Assembly: GCF_001517625.2 (NCBI RefSeq)
Contig: NZ_LN999826.1
Coordinates: forward strand, 124,001 to 188,000
Source of the DNA: Clostridium sp. AT4
GTDB taxonomy: Bacteria; Bacillota; Clostridia; Lachnospirales; Lachnospiraceae
Direction: 5' to 3'
DNA length: 64,000 bases
Below are positions 52,794-61,568 of this stretch, piece by piece (position 1 is the first letter of the stretch; each line of letters opens with the position of its first letter). The notes below the pieces were generated by a model that worked only from the letters and a program-made list of their open reading frames with translations, was not told the origin of the DNA and made no database searches. Both the position numbers and the translations under genes were made by a program.

Positions 52794-53663
52794 ATGAAGA
52801 TCAGGAACATGAAACAGGTAAAACAGGTCACAGCACATATGAAGGATGTAAAAATGAAACGGCTGTTCCGCAGAAACCAGATTATTATCACCACACTGGC
52901 TGTAATGATTGCTGCGGCAGGATATCTCAATTATGCAGGAAAACGCGATCTTGCCGCAGCAGGCAATATCTATGAAGCCGGGATGATGGATATTTCCGAT
53001 GAAGATCTGCTGGCGGAAAATAAGGCCGCCGGTGATGATCTTTTGGAGATCGGAAGTCTGGACCAGGACCCGGATCAGGTGGAGGAAGCACTCCCCAGTG
53101 AAGGCCTGGCTCAGAAAGAAGAAGTCGGGGCAGAAGCGGCAGAGCAGCTGGCCGAGGCCGGAGAGAACATGGAAGCGGAGACAGAGCAGCTGGCTCTGGC
53201 AGAGAAAGGCGGACAGGATGCTGTTTCAGAAGCCGGAGATGCACAGGATGCCCCCGCAGGGATTGAAAATCCCGGAGAGGCAGTGCTTACCAGCGGCATG
53301 AGCGTGGCGGATTACATAGCAGGAGTTCAGTTAAGCAGGGAGCAGGTTCGAGCCAGAAATAAGGAAACCCTGATGAGCCTGATCAACAGTACCTCCATTG
53401 ATGAAGCAGCCAAGCAGCAGGCCATTCAGGATATGATCCGCCTGACAGAGATTTCAGAAAAGGAAAATGCTGCGGAGACCCTTCTCATGGCAAAAGGCTT
53501 CTCCGATCCGGTAGTAAGCATTGCAGATGAAAAAGTAGATGTAGTGATCAATGCCCCCTCGATCACAGATCCGCAGAGGGCTCAGATTGAGGATATTGTG
53601 AAACGGAAAACAGAGGTGGGAGCCGACCAGATCATTATTACGCTTTTGAATATGGAGGAGTAG
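52794..53663 (+). CDS. spoIIIAH: Stage III sporulation protein AH
   Basis: The 289-residue protein has one membrane helix (about 24-45), a long Glu/Ala-rich linker and a C-terminal YscJ/FliF-like domain (about 180-289, with NKETLMSLINST and AKGFSDPVVSIADEKVDVVI). It binds SpoIIQ across the intermembrane space. The start at 52794 has AAGGAG eight bases before it. It is the last gene of the operon. Confidence 0.92.
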   Translation: MKIRNMKQVKQVTAHMKDVKMKRLFRRNQIIITTLAVMIAAAGYLNYAGKRDLAAAGNIYEAGMMDISDEDLLAENKAAGDDLLEIGSLDQDPDQVEEALPSEGLAQKEEVGAEAAEQLAEAGENMEAETEQLALAEKGGQDAVSEAGDAQDAPAGIENPGEAVLTSGMSVADYIAGVQLSREQVRARNKETLMSLINSTSIDEAAKQQAIQDMIRLTEISEKENAAETLLMAKGFSDPVVSIADEKVDVVINAPSITDPQRAQIEDIVKRKTEVGADQIIITLLNMEE

Positions 53664-53714
53664 GAGAAAAAGAGGTTGACAGCAGTATGATCAAATAGAT
53701 GTGTATAGGAAAGA

Positions 53715-53752
53715 CAGCCTGACGGAAAGGAATTTCTGTTGGGCTTTTTTTG
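53715..53752 (+). terminator. Terminator of the spoIIIA operon
   Basis: CAGCCTGAC pairs with GTTGGGCT around a loop and is followed by a run of seven T's. Confidence 0.75.
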
Positions 53753-53803
53753 TGTAGATATTCGGTGCGGATGGAGAGTTATCGTTTTTTTTGAAAAGAA
53801 ATA

Positions 53804-53883
53804 TTGACAGTAACTTCAAAAACTGTATGTTAAACTTAACAGAACCCACCACGCCTCTGATTTTCATGCGCAACCCGGTGGGT
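53804..53883 (+). other. Promoter-like element and hairpin in a gene-free stretch
   Basis: TTGACA (53804-53809), 16 bp, TATGTT (53826-53831), then a hairpin ACCCACC/GGTGGGT (53844-53850 with 53877-53883) followed by CTTTCCT. It might be a very short transcript or remnant. The rest of 53664-54106 is AT-rich with no gene seen. Confidence 0.35.
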
Positions 53884-54106
53884 CTTTCCTATTTATAGGA
53901 TATTTTATTTACCAACATCTGATGGTGAAGTGTTGTCGATAAGAACTTTGCCATTTTTGCGTTAAGAGGAAAAAGAACTATTAAATGCGGCAAAATAAAA
54001 GTAAGATATTTTATAATAAAATAGATTTATTGCCGATATTATGGTATACTTATAAAGATAGATTCGTGACTGGAAAAGTGATCGCATGAAGAATGTGAGG
54101 TAAACT

Positions 54107-54518
54107 ATGCTTGAAAATAAATTAGGTATTACAGATTCTACAGAATTAGCAAGAATGGAAGAAAAAATCAGTAAGCAAAAAGCGCTTGAAATGTTTAATT
54201 GTCGAAAAATATGTTGAAATGAACGTGGCTCATCCGTTCCGAGAGGGAAATGGGAGAAGTACGAGAATATGGCTTGACCTGATGTTGAAAAAAAAAATCG
54301 GCTATGTGGTTGACTGGAGCAAGGTGGATAAAGTGGATTATCTGCTTGCCATGGAGCGAAGTCCTATCAAAGATATTGAAATAAAGTTTCTTCTGAAAAA
54401 TGCACTTACGAATAATGTAAATGATCGAGAAATTTATATGAAGGGCATCGATCACAGTTATTACTATGAAGGGTATTATGTGTTTAAGATGGAAAATTTG
54501 ACGGACATAAAGGATTAA
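54107..54518 (+). pseudogene. Fic family protein gene, internal deletion
   Basis: The start at 54107 reads [30 protein letters not shown], then the frame is lost. The second frame (54186-54518) carries [27 protein letters not shown], the Fic active-site motif, and the usual C-terminal end [10 protein letters not shown]. Intact relatives have a large segment between, with the flap and helices that hold the nucleotide; it is missing here. Fic enzymes AMPylate target proteins; this one is probably inactive. Confidence 0.8.
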
Positions 54519-54552
54519 CTTGATTAAGCGTTAGAAAAGTGGAGGAATATGG

Positions 54553-55368
54553 ATGCAATATCGTTCAGTTAATGAAATAGCGAAAAAATGGAATGTGTCG
54601 GAACGAAGCGTTCGAAATTACTGCGCTCATGGGCGAGTAGACGGTGCGTTTCTTACCGGCAAGACCTGGAATATTCCTGAAAATGCAGAAAAGCCGGAGC
54701 GTTCCAATAAAAAGAAAGAGCAGCCGATTACCTTACTGGATATTCTGAAGGAGCAGAAGGTAAGCAAGTATTCCGGAGGCATTTACCATAAAACACAGAT
54801 TGATTTAACATATAATTCCAATCATATCGAAGGCAGCAGTCTGACCCATGACCAGACCAGATATATCTTTGAAACCAACACCATCGGTGTAGAAAAAGAA
54901 GTGCTGAATGTGGATGATGTGATTGAAACAGCAAATCACTTCCGTTGCATTGATATGATTATTGATAATGCAAAAGGTGCACTTACCGAAAAGTTTATTA
55001 AAGAATTGCACAACACACTTAAAACAGGCACAAGTGATTCCAGAAAAGATTGGTTTGCTGTAGGCGATTATAAAAAGATGCCGAACGAAGTTGGCGGAAT
55101 GGAAACAGCACTTCCGGAAGAAGTTGCCGATAAAATGAAAGCTCTGTTGACTGAGTACAACGGAAAAGAAGAAAAGACATTTGAGGATATTCTGGATTTT
55201 CATGTGAAGTTTGAACGAATCCATCCGTTCCAGGATGGCAATGGCCGTGTGGGCAGATTGATTATGTTTAAGGAATGCCTGAAATATAATATCGTTCCGT
55301 TCATTATCGAAGATAATCTGAAAATGTTCTATTATCGTGGATTGAAAGAATGGAACAATGAGAAATGG
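54553..55368 (+). pseudogene. Fic/DOC family protein gene, 3' end cut by IS3-type element
   Basis: The protein starts MQYRSVNEIAKKWNVSERSVRNYC (a small HTH-like DNA-binding part, 1-45), then has the Fic domain with the NSNHIEGSSLT inhibitory-helix-like stretch and the motif HPFQDGNGRVGRLIMFKE. It is complete through RGLKEWNNEK; the usual last ~25 residues are replaced by insertion-element sequence (the open frame runs on to 55476 by chance). The active-site motif is intact, so partial function cannot be excluded. Confidence 0.82.
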
Positions 55369-55450
55369 TGTTGTATCATAAAAGTTGACACCCTATTCTC
55401 AAGGATTTTGATATATAATCATAATCAATACGAGAACGGGAGAAAAACCT

Positions 55451-55792
55451 ATGGCACAGAATCAAAAATCTTATGACAATGAATTTAAAGCACAGGCGGT
55501 AAAGCTTGCCCAGGAAATCGGCGGTCATAAAGCTGCTCAGGAATTAGGGATTCCAAAGGGTACTATGTACACTTGGATAAAAGCCTTCAAAGAGGGGCGT
55601 CTCAGTGCAAATGAAGCAGTTCATACGCCCAAGAATGCTTTATCCCTCAACGATGAGCTTATTGAACTCAGAAAGCGTGTAAAAGAGCAGGATAAGGAAA
55701 TTCGTCGCTTAAAAGAAGAAAACGAATTCCTTGAGGAAGCAAGTGCTTTTTTCGCAGCCAGCCGTCGGAAGTCAGCAAAAAACAGAGATTAA
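55451..55792 (+). CDS. IS3-family transposase OrfA
   Basis: The 113-residue protein has the HTH_Tnp_1 domain (YDNEFKAQAVKLAQEIGGHKAAQELGIPKGTMYTWIK) and a leucine-zipper-like coiled-coil (LNDELIELRKRVKEQDKEIRRLKEENEFL). Near its end lies A-AAA-AAC (55777-55783) in the correct phase for -1 frameshifting into OrfB. Confidence 0.9.
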   Translation: MAQNQKSYDNEFKAQAVKLAQEIGGHKAAQELGIPKGTMYTWIKAFKEGRLSANEAVHTPKNALSLNDELIELRKRVKEQDKEIRRLKEENEFLEEASAFFAASRRKSAKNRD

Positions 55793-56697
55793 TGTTTATT
55801 GCAATCAAAACGGATGACGGCCGGATTAAGGGTAAAATTTCTTTTTATTGCAAAGTGCTTCATGTTTCAAGGCAGGCATTCAACAAATTCCTAAAAGCAA
55901 AAGATACCCCTTGGAAATATCAGGCACTGGCAGATGCAATGCTTGATATTTGCAGCGAAGATGAATGCAATGACACTTATGGAAGAATCCGTATGTATCA
56001 GGCCTTACAGCTCAAACAGCCTGAGGGAGTACATATTCCCGGTGAGAGAACTGTTTATCGTGTCATGGCAGAAATTGGTCTTAATCATAAACCAAAACGT
56101 AAGCCGAATGCTATTACCAAAGCTGATAGAGAAGCCAGTAAATCCGACGATTTAATCAAGCGTGACTTCGCTGCTGAAAAGCCTCTTGAAAAGTGCATGA
56201 CCGATATGACTGAAATAAAGGCTTCTGACGGGAAGCTCTATGTTTCAGCTATCTTTGACTGCTATGATTTAGCAGTATTGGGACTTGCTATGGATACAAA
56301 TATGAGAGCTACCCGATGCGAACAAACCTTAGAGAATGCTTGCAAAGCTTACCCGATGCTCCGTGGAGCTATTCTTCACAGTGACAGGGGAACCCAGTAT
56401 ACCAGTGAGCTATATCGTAAAGCTATCAACAGATATGGCATTGTTCAAAGCATGAACAGTGCCGGTGGCAGATGCCATGATAATGCCAGATGCGAAAGCA
56501 TGTGGGCACGCTTCAAAGAGGAATTACTTTATGGTCGTTACGATCCTACCTCAATGACCGTAGAGCAGTTAAAGACGCTCATCTGGAGATACTTCATCAG
56601 CTACTGGAATAATCGGAGGATCTGCTCTGCTAATGGTGGACTACCTCCAATGGTTAAGCGACAACAATACTATGCTTCGCTACAGGAGGCAGCATAA
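55792..56697 (+). CDS. IS3-family transposase OrfB (DDE integrase)
   Basis: The 301-residue protein has an HTH_21 region and the rve DDE core: CMTDMTEI, LHSDRGTQY and CESMWARFKEE give the three catalytic acids. Its ATG overlaps the OrfA stop by one base (TAATG), but the frame is -1 to OrfA and open through the A-AAA-AAC site, so the working transposase is probably an OrfAB fusion. Confidence 0.92.
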   Translation: MFIAIKTDDGRIKGKISFYCKVLHVSRQAFNKFLKAKDTPWKYQALADAMLDICSEDECNDTYGRIRMYQALQLKQPEGVHIPGERTVYRVMAEIGLNHKPKRKPNAITKADREASKSDDLIKRDFAAEKPLEKCMTDMTEIKASDGKLYVSAIFDCYDLAVLGLAMDTNMRATRCEQTLENACKAYPMLRGAILHSDRGTQYTSELYRKAINRYGIVQSMNSAGGRCHDNARCESMWARFKEELLYGRYDPTSMTVEQLKTLIWRYFISYWNNRRICSANGGLPPMVKRQQYYASLQEAA

Positions 56698-56739
56698 GGT
56701 CGAACATTCTTGAGAAAAAAGTGTAAACCAATATTGACA

Positions 56740-57867
56740 ATATCACTTGATAGAAATATCAAGGAACTGGTACAGAGGTTGAAAAACAAATCCTTTAAGC
56801 CACTTCCGTCACTGAGGGTATATATACCTAAAGGAAATGGAAAGAAACGACCATTAGGGATTGCTTCCTATGAAGATAAGATTGTATAAATGGCAGTGAA
56901 GAAAATACTGGGAGCTATTTATGAACCGAGATTCCTAAACTGCATGTATGGATTCAGACCGAATAGGGGGTGTCACGAAGCAATAAAAGAAGTATATCAA
57001 CGGATAAGCTATGGAAAAATCAGCTATATCGTAGATGCCGATATCAAAGGTTTCTTTGACCATATCGACCATGATTGGATGATGAAGTTCCTTGAATGGA
57101 ATATACAGGATAGGAACTTATTGTGGCTAATACGTAAATACCTTAAAGCAGGAATAATGGAGCAAGGAAAATTCGAGCCAACAGAGGAAGGTTCGGCACA
57201 AGGCTCAGTAATGAGTCCGATGCTTGCAAATATATACATGCATCATGTGCTGACGCTGTGGTTTAAGCTGGTGGTGCAAAGGGAAATGCAGGGAGAGTGT
57301 TTTCTCGTCAACTTTGCGGATGATTTTGTTGCAGGATTTCAATATAAGTCAGAAGCTGAAAGATACTATAAAGAATTAAAGGAACGAATGGAAAAGTTTG
57401 GACTGGAGCTGGAAAGTAGTAAAAGCAGACTGATTGAATTTGGGAGATTTGCAGAGCAGAATCGTAGAGCAAGAGGAGAATGTAAGCCTGAAACATTTGA
57501 TTTTCTGGGATTTACCTTCTACTGTAGCAAAACTCGAAAGGGAGGTTTCGTGCCAAAGGTACAGACTTCAAGAAAGAAGTTTGAGCAAAAGGTTAGAGCA
57601 TACAAGAACTGGATTTACGATAATCGAAATCGACCAATGCGAGAAATAATTAAAGAGTTGAATGTAAAACTAATTGGACACTATCGGTATTATGGTGTTA
57701 CATGGAATTTTCGGAAGATAACAACATTCCTGCATAGAGTACAACAGTTTCTATTCAAAGCCATGAATCGGAGAGGTTGTAGACGGGCATACACATGGAA
57801 TGGATTTGTGGAAATGCTCAAGTATTACCCGTTAGCAAAACCTAAAACGTACTATTGTTTATATTGA
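56740..57867 (+). pseudogene. ltrA: Group II intron reverse transcriptase/maturase, truncated with a nonsense codon
   Basis: The frame enters from the IS edge as NIKELVQRLKNKSFKPLP...RPLGIASYEDKIV, then a TAA at 56887 replaces the usual Gln codon, and the reading continues MAVKKILGAIYEPRFLNCMYGFRPNRGCHEAI to 57867. Motifs FADDF (RT active site), QGSVMSPMLANIYMH and the thumb/X region (HYRYYGVTWNFRKI) are present. About 100 N-terminal residues are missing. It is not functional as it stands. Confidence 0.85.
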
Positions 57868-57885
57868 AGCGAATGTTACTATGAG

Positions 57886-57957
57886 GAGCCGTATGCGGGA
57901 AAGCCGCACGTACGGATCTGTGAGGGGCTAAGATTGAGAGGTCTTAGTCTACTCGAC
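57886..57957 (+). ncRNA. Group II intron domains V and VI
   Basis: Domain V (57886-57918) has the expected GAGCCGTATGCGG ... CCGCACGTACGGATC hairpin. Domain VI follows with CTAAGA/TCTTAG pairing and ends CTACTCGAC near the 3' splice site. Confidence 0.8.
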
Positions 57958-57993
57958 TGCCGTTCTGATTTTCAACTGAATAACCACAGCACA

Positions 57994-58042
57994 AACCGCT
58001 GCTACATGGAAGCCAACACAACCATGCAACAGCGGTTTTTCT
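57994..58042 (+). terminator. Terminator-like hairpin at the intron/ICE border
   Basis: AACCGCTG (57994-58001) pairs with CAGCGGTT (58030-58037), with an inner CATGG/CCATG pairing and TTTTTCTTT after it. Confidence 0.65.
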
Positions 58043-58849
58043 TTACCGTTTTTTCCTCTGGCTGATAGGTGTTCCCATTTTCTTTGATTTTTGGAGAATC
58101 CGAATCAGCCAGCGAAATTCTTCTTCCGATAAATTTTTGTAGTTGATACCGAGTTGCTTGCAGTAAAGAACAACCAGCTTTTCATCCCGGCTGCCCTTGA
58201 AATTTTCGACCGCTTCCAGATTTTCTTTCAGTTCATCGGCAACGGTGGTCTGGGGAGCACTTTCGCTGTCTTTTTTGTGAGCTTCCCGAATATCCCGGAT
58301 AATGAGGTTGAGGTCATCCAGAACCATGTGACTGAAATATTCATCATCGCTGATATGGGCGGCTTGCAGCACTTTCAAATGCGGGTCATCTTCGCCGGGG
58401 CGATACCGTTCAATGATTTCATGCCGGACGGTATCGACAAGAGCGTTGAGATTTTGAATCTGCATGGTGGCAATCCCATCCACATAAATCTCAATGTCCG
58501 CAAGAAACTTGATAAAGTCCTTATGGGTGGCAAGTTCGCAGAGCAGGCGGTTGTTAATCCGACCGCTTTTCAGAAGTGCCACCATTTCATCATTCAAATG
58601 CAGCTCCGTTAGTGGCGTGTTGATCTGCTCCCGGTTCTCTGTCCGGCACAGTAGATAATCAACGGAAACCCCATAGAAGTCTGCCAGCGTGATAAGGTTG
58701 CCATGATTGATTTCCTTATAATCTTCTTTTTCATAATTTCCAAGAGCTGATTTGGAAATGCCCGTCAGCTTTGATAATTCTTCCAGATTTAAGCCTTTGT
58801 CCTTGCGGAGTTCCCAAAGGCGTTCCTGTATGCTTGTTGCTCCTTTCAT
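58043..58849 (-). CDS. XRE family transcriptional regulator of the mobile element
   Basis: The 268-residue protein has an N-terminal Cro/C1 HTH (about 6-65, RLWELRKDKGLNLEELSKLTGISKSALGNYEKED) and a long helical C-terminal part of unknown function. It is read away from the mobilisation genes and probably represses them. It is typical of the regulators at this position in clostridial integrative conjugative elements. Confidence 0.87.
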   Translation of the reverse strand: MKGATSIQERLWELRKDKGLNLEELSKLTGISKSALGNYEKEDYKEINHGNLITLADFYGVSVDYLLCRTENREQINTPLTELHLNDEMVALLKSGRINNRLLCELATHKDFIKFLADIEIYVDGIATMQIQNLNALVDTVRHEIIERYRPGEDDPHLKVLQAAHISDDEYFSHMVLDDLNLIIRDIREAHKKDSESAPQTTVADELKENLEAVENFKGSRDEKLVVLYCKQLGINYKNLSEEEFRWLIRILQKSKKMGTPISQRKKR

Positions 58850-59332
58850 GGGCGCACGCTCCTTTCCGGCGGTTTGATTGTTGCCGCTTATCTGGATTAT
58901 ATCACACTTTCCGCAATCGTGGAAATTTCCGCTTTTTACCCCTAATTCCTACTTTGTGGACATACGGCACAGGGCACAAAAATGTTCTATGATACAGGTA
59001 GTTCATCGATGGATTATTCCAATCGAATGACCAGCCTGTGTGGGATATGCTTCCCCGGCGATGTAGTGCCATGACTTTTGGCAGGGATGTGGAGGAACCC
59101 TGACCAAAACGAGCGTACCAAAGGGAGCGATACGCCGCTGTGAGATTCAGGGGAGGAACGGCACCGGGGAGAACTGGCGAACTGACACCGAAATGATACC
59201 GAAACACGACAATCTGATAGGGGGATAGTCTACCCTATCGCTGATACTTTAGGAGATTTTAGGCGGTTCTATGACTGTAATTTTGCCGAAAATCGCCCCG
59301 AAACCATACACTAAAACGGGAGGAAGCGCAAT
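58850..59332. other. Gene-free stretch upstream of the ICE operon
   Basis: No convincing gene was found; an ORF on the minus strand (58902-59207) lacks family resemblance. A hairpin GATAGGG/CCCTATC lies at 59216-59239. The stretch presumably holds divergent promoters for the XRE regulator and the operon. Confidence 0.5.
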
Positions 59333-59521
59333 ATGCCGAGAATGAGCAAAAAGAGGAAGCATGAGCTTTCCTTTTACCTCAATGACCGGGGGCGTGTCAC
59401 TTACAACGAATTATGCCGGAAATGCCAGCATGGGTGCAAGCAGAGCTTCCGGGCGGTTGTGGTTGACTGTCCCCGTTATTTATCCAAACGAGCAAAGAAA
59501 AAGGAGGAACACACCGAATGA
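59333..59521 (+). CDS. Small basic Cys protein of ICE type
   Basis: The 62-residue protein (MPRMSKKRKHELSFYLNDRGRVTYNELCRKCQHGCKQSF...) is strongly basic and has CRKCQHGC plus a later Cys, possibly a zinc site. Similar small proteins sit at the head of the mobilisation operon in Tn1549-like elements. It has GGGAGGAAG upstream and overlaps the next gene by 4 nt. Function unknown. Confidence 0.7.
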   Translation: MPRMSKKRKHELSFYLNDRGRVTYNELCRKCQHGCKQSFRAVVVDCPRYLSKRAKKKEEHTE

Positions 59522-59859
59522 ATTTTGAATTTATGACGATAGACACACCCTTGCCGCCCTGTATGCCATTTCCCAGAGCATTGACAGGATTTCCGGTCAG
59601 CAGCACCGCAAAGGTCATGTACTGCCGGATGCTGGACGCTATGCTATCCAAAGGGCAGGAGGACGAGAACGGAATCCTGTTTATCTGCTTCCCTGTCACA
59701 GCCATTGCCGCAGTCCTCTCCCGCAGCCCCATGACGGTCAAGCGTTCTCTGAATGAACTGGAAACCGCCGGACTTATCATGCGGGTGCGTCAGGGTGTTG
59801 GAGAACCAAACTGGATTTATGTGCTGATACCGGGAAAGGAGGACGCTGCCCTTGCCTGA
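59518..59859 (+). CDS. RepA N-terminus-like winged-helix protein
   Basis: The 113-residue protein (MNFEFMTIDTPLPPCMPFPRALTGFPVSSTAKVMYCRMLDA...) matches the winged-helix found at the N-terminus of replication initiator protein A; AAVLSRSPMTVKRSLNELETAGLI is the recognition region. It may bind DNA for replication or regulation of the element. It overlaps genes on both sides. Confidence 0.8.
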   Translation: MNFEFMTIDTPLPPCMPFPRALTGFPVSSTAKVMYCRMLDAMLSKGQEDENGILFICFPVTAIAAVLSRSPMTVKRSLNELETAGLIMRVRQGVGEPNWIYVLIPGKEDAALA

Positions 59860-60148
59860 TGCCTCAAAGCTGGAAAAGCTCAACCGGGAGCTGGAGAAAA
59901 GCGAAAAGAAACTGCGGAAAGCTATCAATGATGAAAAGGCATTGCAGCACCAGTTGAAGCAGCTTACCCGAAAGGAACGGACGCACCGGCTCTGCACTCG
60001 TGGCGGTATGCTGGAAAGTTTTCTGCAAGAGCCGGAACACCTGACCGATGATGATGTCATGCTGTTGTTGAAACTCATTTTTCACAGACAGGACACGCAG
60101 GAACTATTGAAAAAACTGCTGGAACGGGAGAAGCCGGAAACCCCTTAG
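59852..60148 (+). CDS. DUF3847 family protein
   Basis: The 98-residue protein is a charged coiled-coil (KLEKLNRELEKSEKKLRKAIND) followed by THRLCTRGGMLESFLQEPEHLTDDDVMLLLKLIF. It is DUF3847, seen beside relaxases and possibly an accessory mobilisation (MobC-like) protein. The start is TTG at 59852 with AAAGGAGG about nine bases before it. Confidence 0.78.
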   Translation: MPDASKLEKLNRELEKSEKKLRKAINDEKALQHQLKQLTRKERTHRLCTRGGMLESFLQEPEHLTDDDVMLLLKLIFHRQDTQELLKKLLEREKPETP

Positions 60149-60631
60149 TTTACTAAGGGCGCAATTATACACCACCCAAAGGTTGGTGCATTGCGTTCTC
60201 CGAAGGCTCCTCGCCGGAGGGCTGTGATTTGTGCGAGCAATGAGCCGAACGAATATGCTTGCATATTCACTCGGCGAATGCCGCAGCAGCCGACAGAATG
60301 TTGGCTTCCGCAGTCATGGTCTGCTCCAAATCAAACAGGGGACGCTACGCCGTCTCCGCTCCGCTTCGGTCGGTGCAGGGCAAACGTCCACCGGACGTTT
60401 TGCACCCCTGCGCTGGCTGCCGCCAGCTACCCTTTTGTGGACTTGCCATCTGGGGATACCTTGCGTTGCAAGCTGTTCCCAGCCGACAAGTTTCATAAAA
60501 TATGCTATCTTTTCAGGAGGTAATGAAGTATAATGAAAGCAGTAATAAAGATGAACTGGTAGAGGGAATCTTATGGAGAAATTACAATGGTTGACAGATA
60601 AAAACAAGTTCAGTTTCGGAGGATATTAGAT
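60149..60631. other. Hairpin-rich non-coding region, candidate oriT
   Basis: No gene was found. Strong inverted repeats are present: GCCGA-ac-GAATATGC pairing with GCATATTC-ac-TCGGC (60244-60275), CTCCG/CGGAG (60198-60219), and AAACGTCC/GGACGTTT extended on both sides (about 60373-60415). Such a block between the DUF3847 gene and the relaxase is a plausible transfer origin, but no nick site is recognised. AT-rich sequence from about 60490 belongs to the methyltransferase insert. Confidence 0.45.
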
Positions 60632-61384
60632 ATGAATAATGAATATGACAATCAGAACTTTTTCGACGAATATGCAAAAATGCCCCGTAGTCGAGAAGGG
60701 CTAAGTGCTGCGGGAGAATGGCACCAATTGAAACCGTTATTTCCTTCGGTCAAAGGAAAAAAGATTCTTGATTTAGGTTGTGGTTATGGATGGCATTGCA
60801 AATTTGCGGCTGAACAGGGAGCTGCGCATGTATTGGGAATAGATTTAAGCAGTAAGATGATTGAAGAAGCAAAAAAGCGTAATGCAGGAGAACAAATAGA
60901 GTATCGTGTTTGTGGAATAGATGAATACGAATACCCAGAGAATACATGGGATTGTGTTATCTCAAATCTGGCATTGCACTATATTGAAGATATAGAACTT
61001 ATCTTCCAAAAAATTCATAGAACATTGAAACCAGATGGAATATTTCTCTTTAATATTGAACATCCCGTTTTTACTGCCGGAGTTGGACAAGACTGGATTT
61101 ATACAGATGTAGGAACTCCAAAGCACTGGCCCATTGACAATTACTTTTTCTCAGGGGAGCGAAAAACACATTTTTTAGGATGTGATGTAGTAAAGCAACA
61201 TCACACACTTACGCAAATTATGATGGGGTTATTGAATAACAGTTTTGAACTTAAAGTGGTAGAAGAAGCAGAACCGCCGCAAGAAATGATGGATATTCCA
61301 GGCTTTCAAGATGAATTACGCCGTCCTATGATGTTGTTGGTAAAGTCAATCGCAAGAAAACCTATTATAAAAGAAAAATTATAA
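60632..61384 (+). CDS. Class I SAM-dependent methyltransferase (ICE cargo)
   Basis: The 250-residue protein has motif I ILDLGCGYGWHCKFA (about 46-60), GIDLSSKMIEEA and DCVISNLALHYI. It looks like a small-molecule methyltransferase; the target is unknown. GGAGGATATT precedes the ATG. The gene is clearly more AT-rich than the genes around it, and it separates the hairpin region from the relaxase, so it looks like a later insertion of cargo. Confidence 0.85.
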   Translation: MNNEYDNQNFFDEYAKMPRSREGLSAAGEWHQLKPLFPSVKGKKILDLGCGYGWHCKFAAEQGAAHVLGIDLSSKMIEEAKKRNAGEQIEYRVCGIDEYEYPENTWDCVISNLALHYIEDIELIFQKIHRTLKPDGIFLFNIEHPVFTAGVGQDWIYTDVGTPKHWPIDNYFFSGERKTHFLGCDVVKQHHTLTQIMMGLLNNSFELKVVEEAEPPQEMMDIPGFQDELRRPMMLLVKSIARKPIIKEKL

Positions 61385-61471
61385 TAAACTTAAGATTGTC
61401 ATTAACACATCGGGTCAACTTGCCCCGAACTTTTACAACTAAATACCCGCCGCCCACACAGCGGCACACCG

Positions 61472-61507
61472 AGCAGGAAATCTGAAAAGGTCTCCTGCTT
61501 TTTTTCT
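61472..61507 (+). terminator. Terminator before the relaxase gene
   Basis: AGCAGGA pairs with TCCTGCT, followed by a run of T's. It ends the methyltransferase transcript or an upstream leader. A small repeat GGTGG/CCACC lies just after it (61519-61535). Confidence 0.75.
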
Positions 61508-61568
61508 GCCCCAAATGAGGTGGTAAAACGCCACCCCATCCACCAATTACCGAAAGGAGGGACACGAA

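Larger units (their letters stand above)
55369..56739 (+). mobile_element. IS3-family insertion sequence
   Basis: The element has two overlapping transposase frames and imperfect terminal inverted repeats: left GTTGACACCCTATTCTCAAG (from 55385) and right, read inward, GTTTACACTTTTTTCTCAAG. The outer ends begin TGT and end ACA. The exact left end (55367-55372) is uncertain, and no target duplication can be seen because the right flank is another truncated element. Confidence 0.82.
56740..57957 (+). mobile_element. 5'-truncated group II intron remnant
   Basis: The 3' part of a group II intron directly abuts the IS element. It retains most of the intron-encoded protein and domains V and VI at 57886-57957, but the 5' ribozyme domains are gone, so it cannot splice or move by itself. 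Confidence 0.82.

Noticed and set aside
58902-59207. Minus-strand ORF in the element's leader region
   Set aside because: No ribosome site or family likeness.
60231-60533. Overlapping ORFs in the hairpin-rich region
   Set aside because: All three plus-strand frames and the minus strand stay open by high GC; none has a ribosome site, and inverted repeats explain the sequence better.
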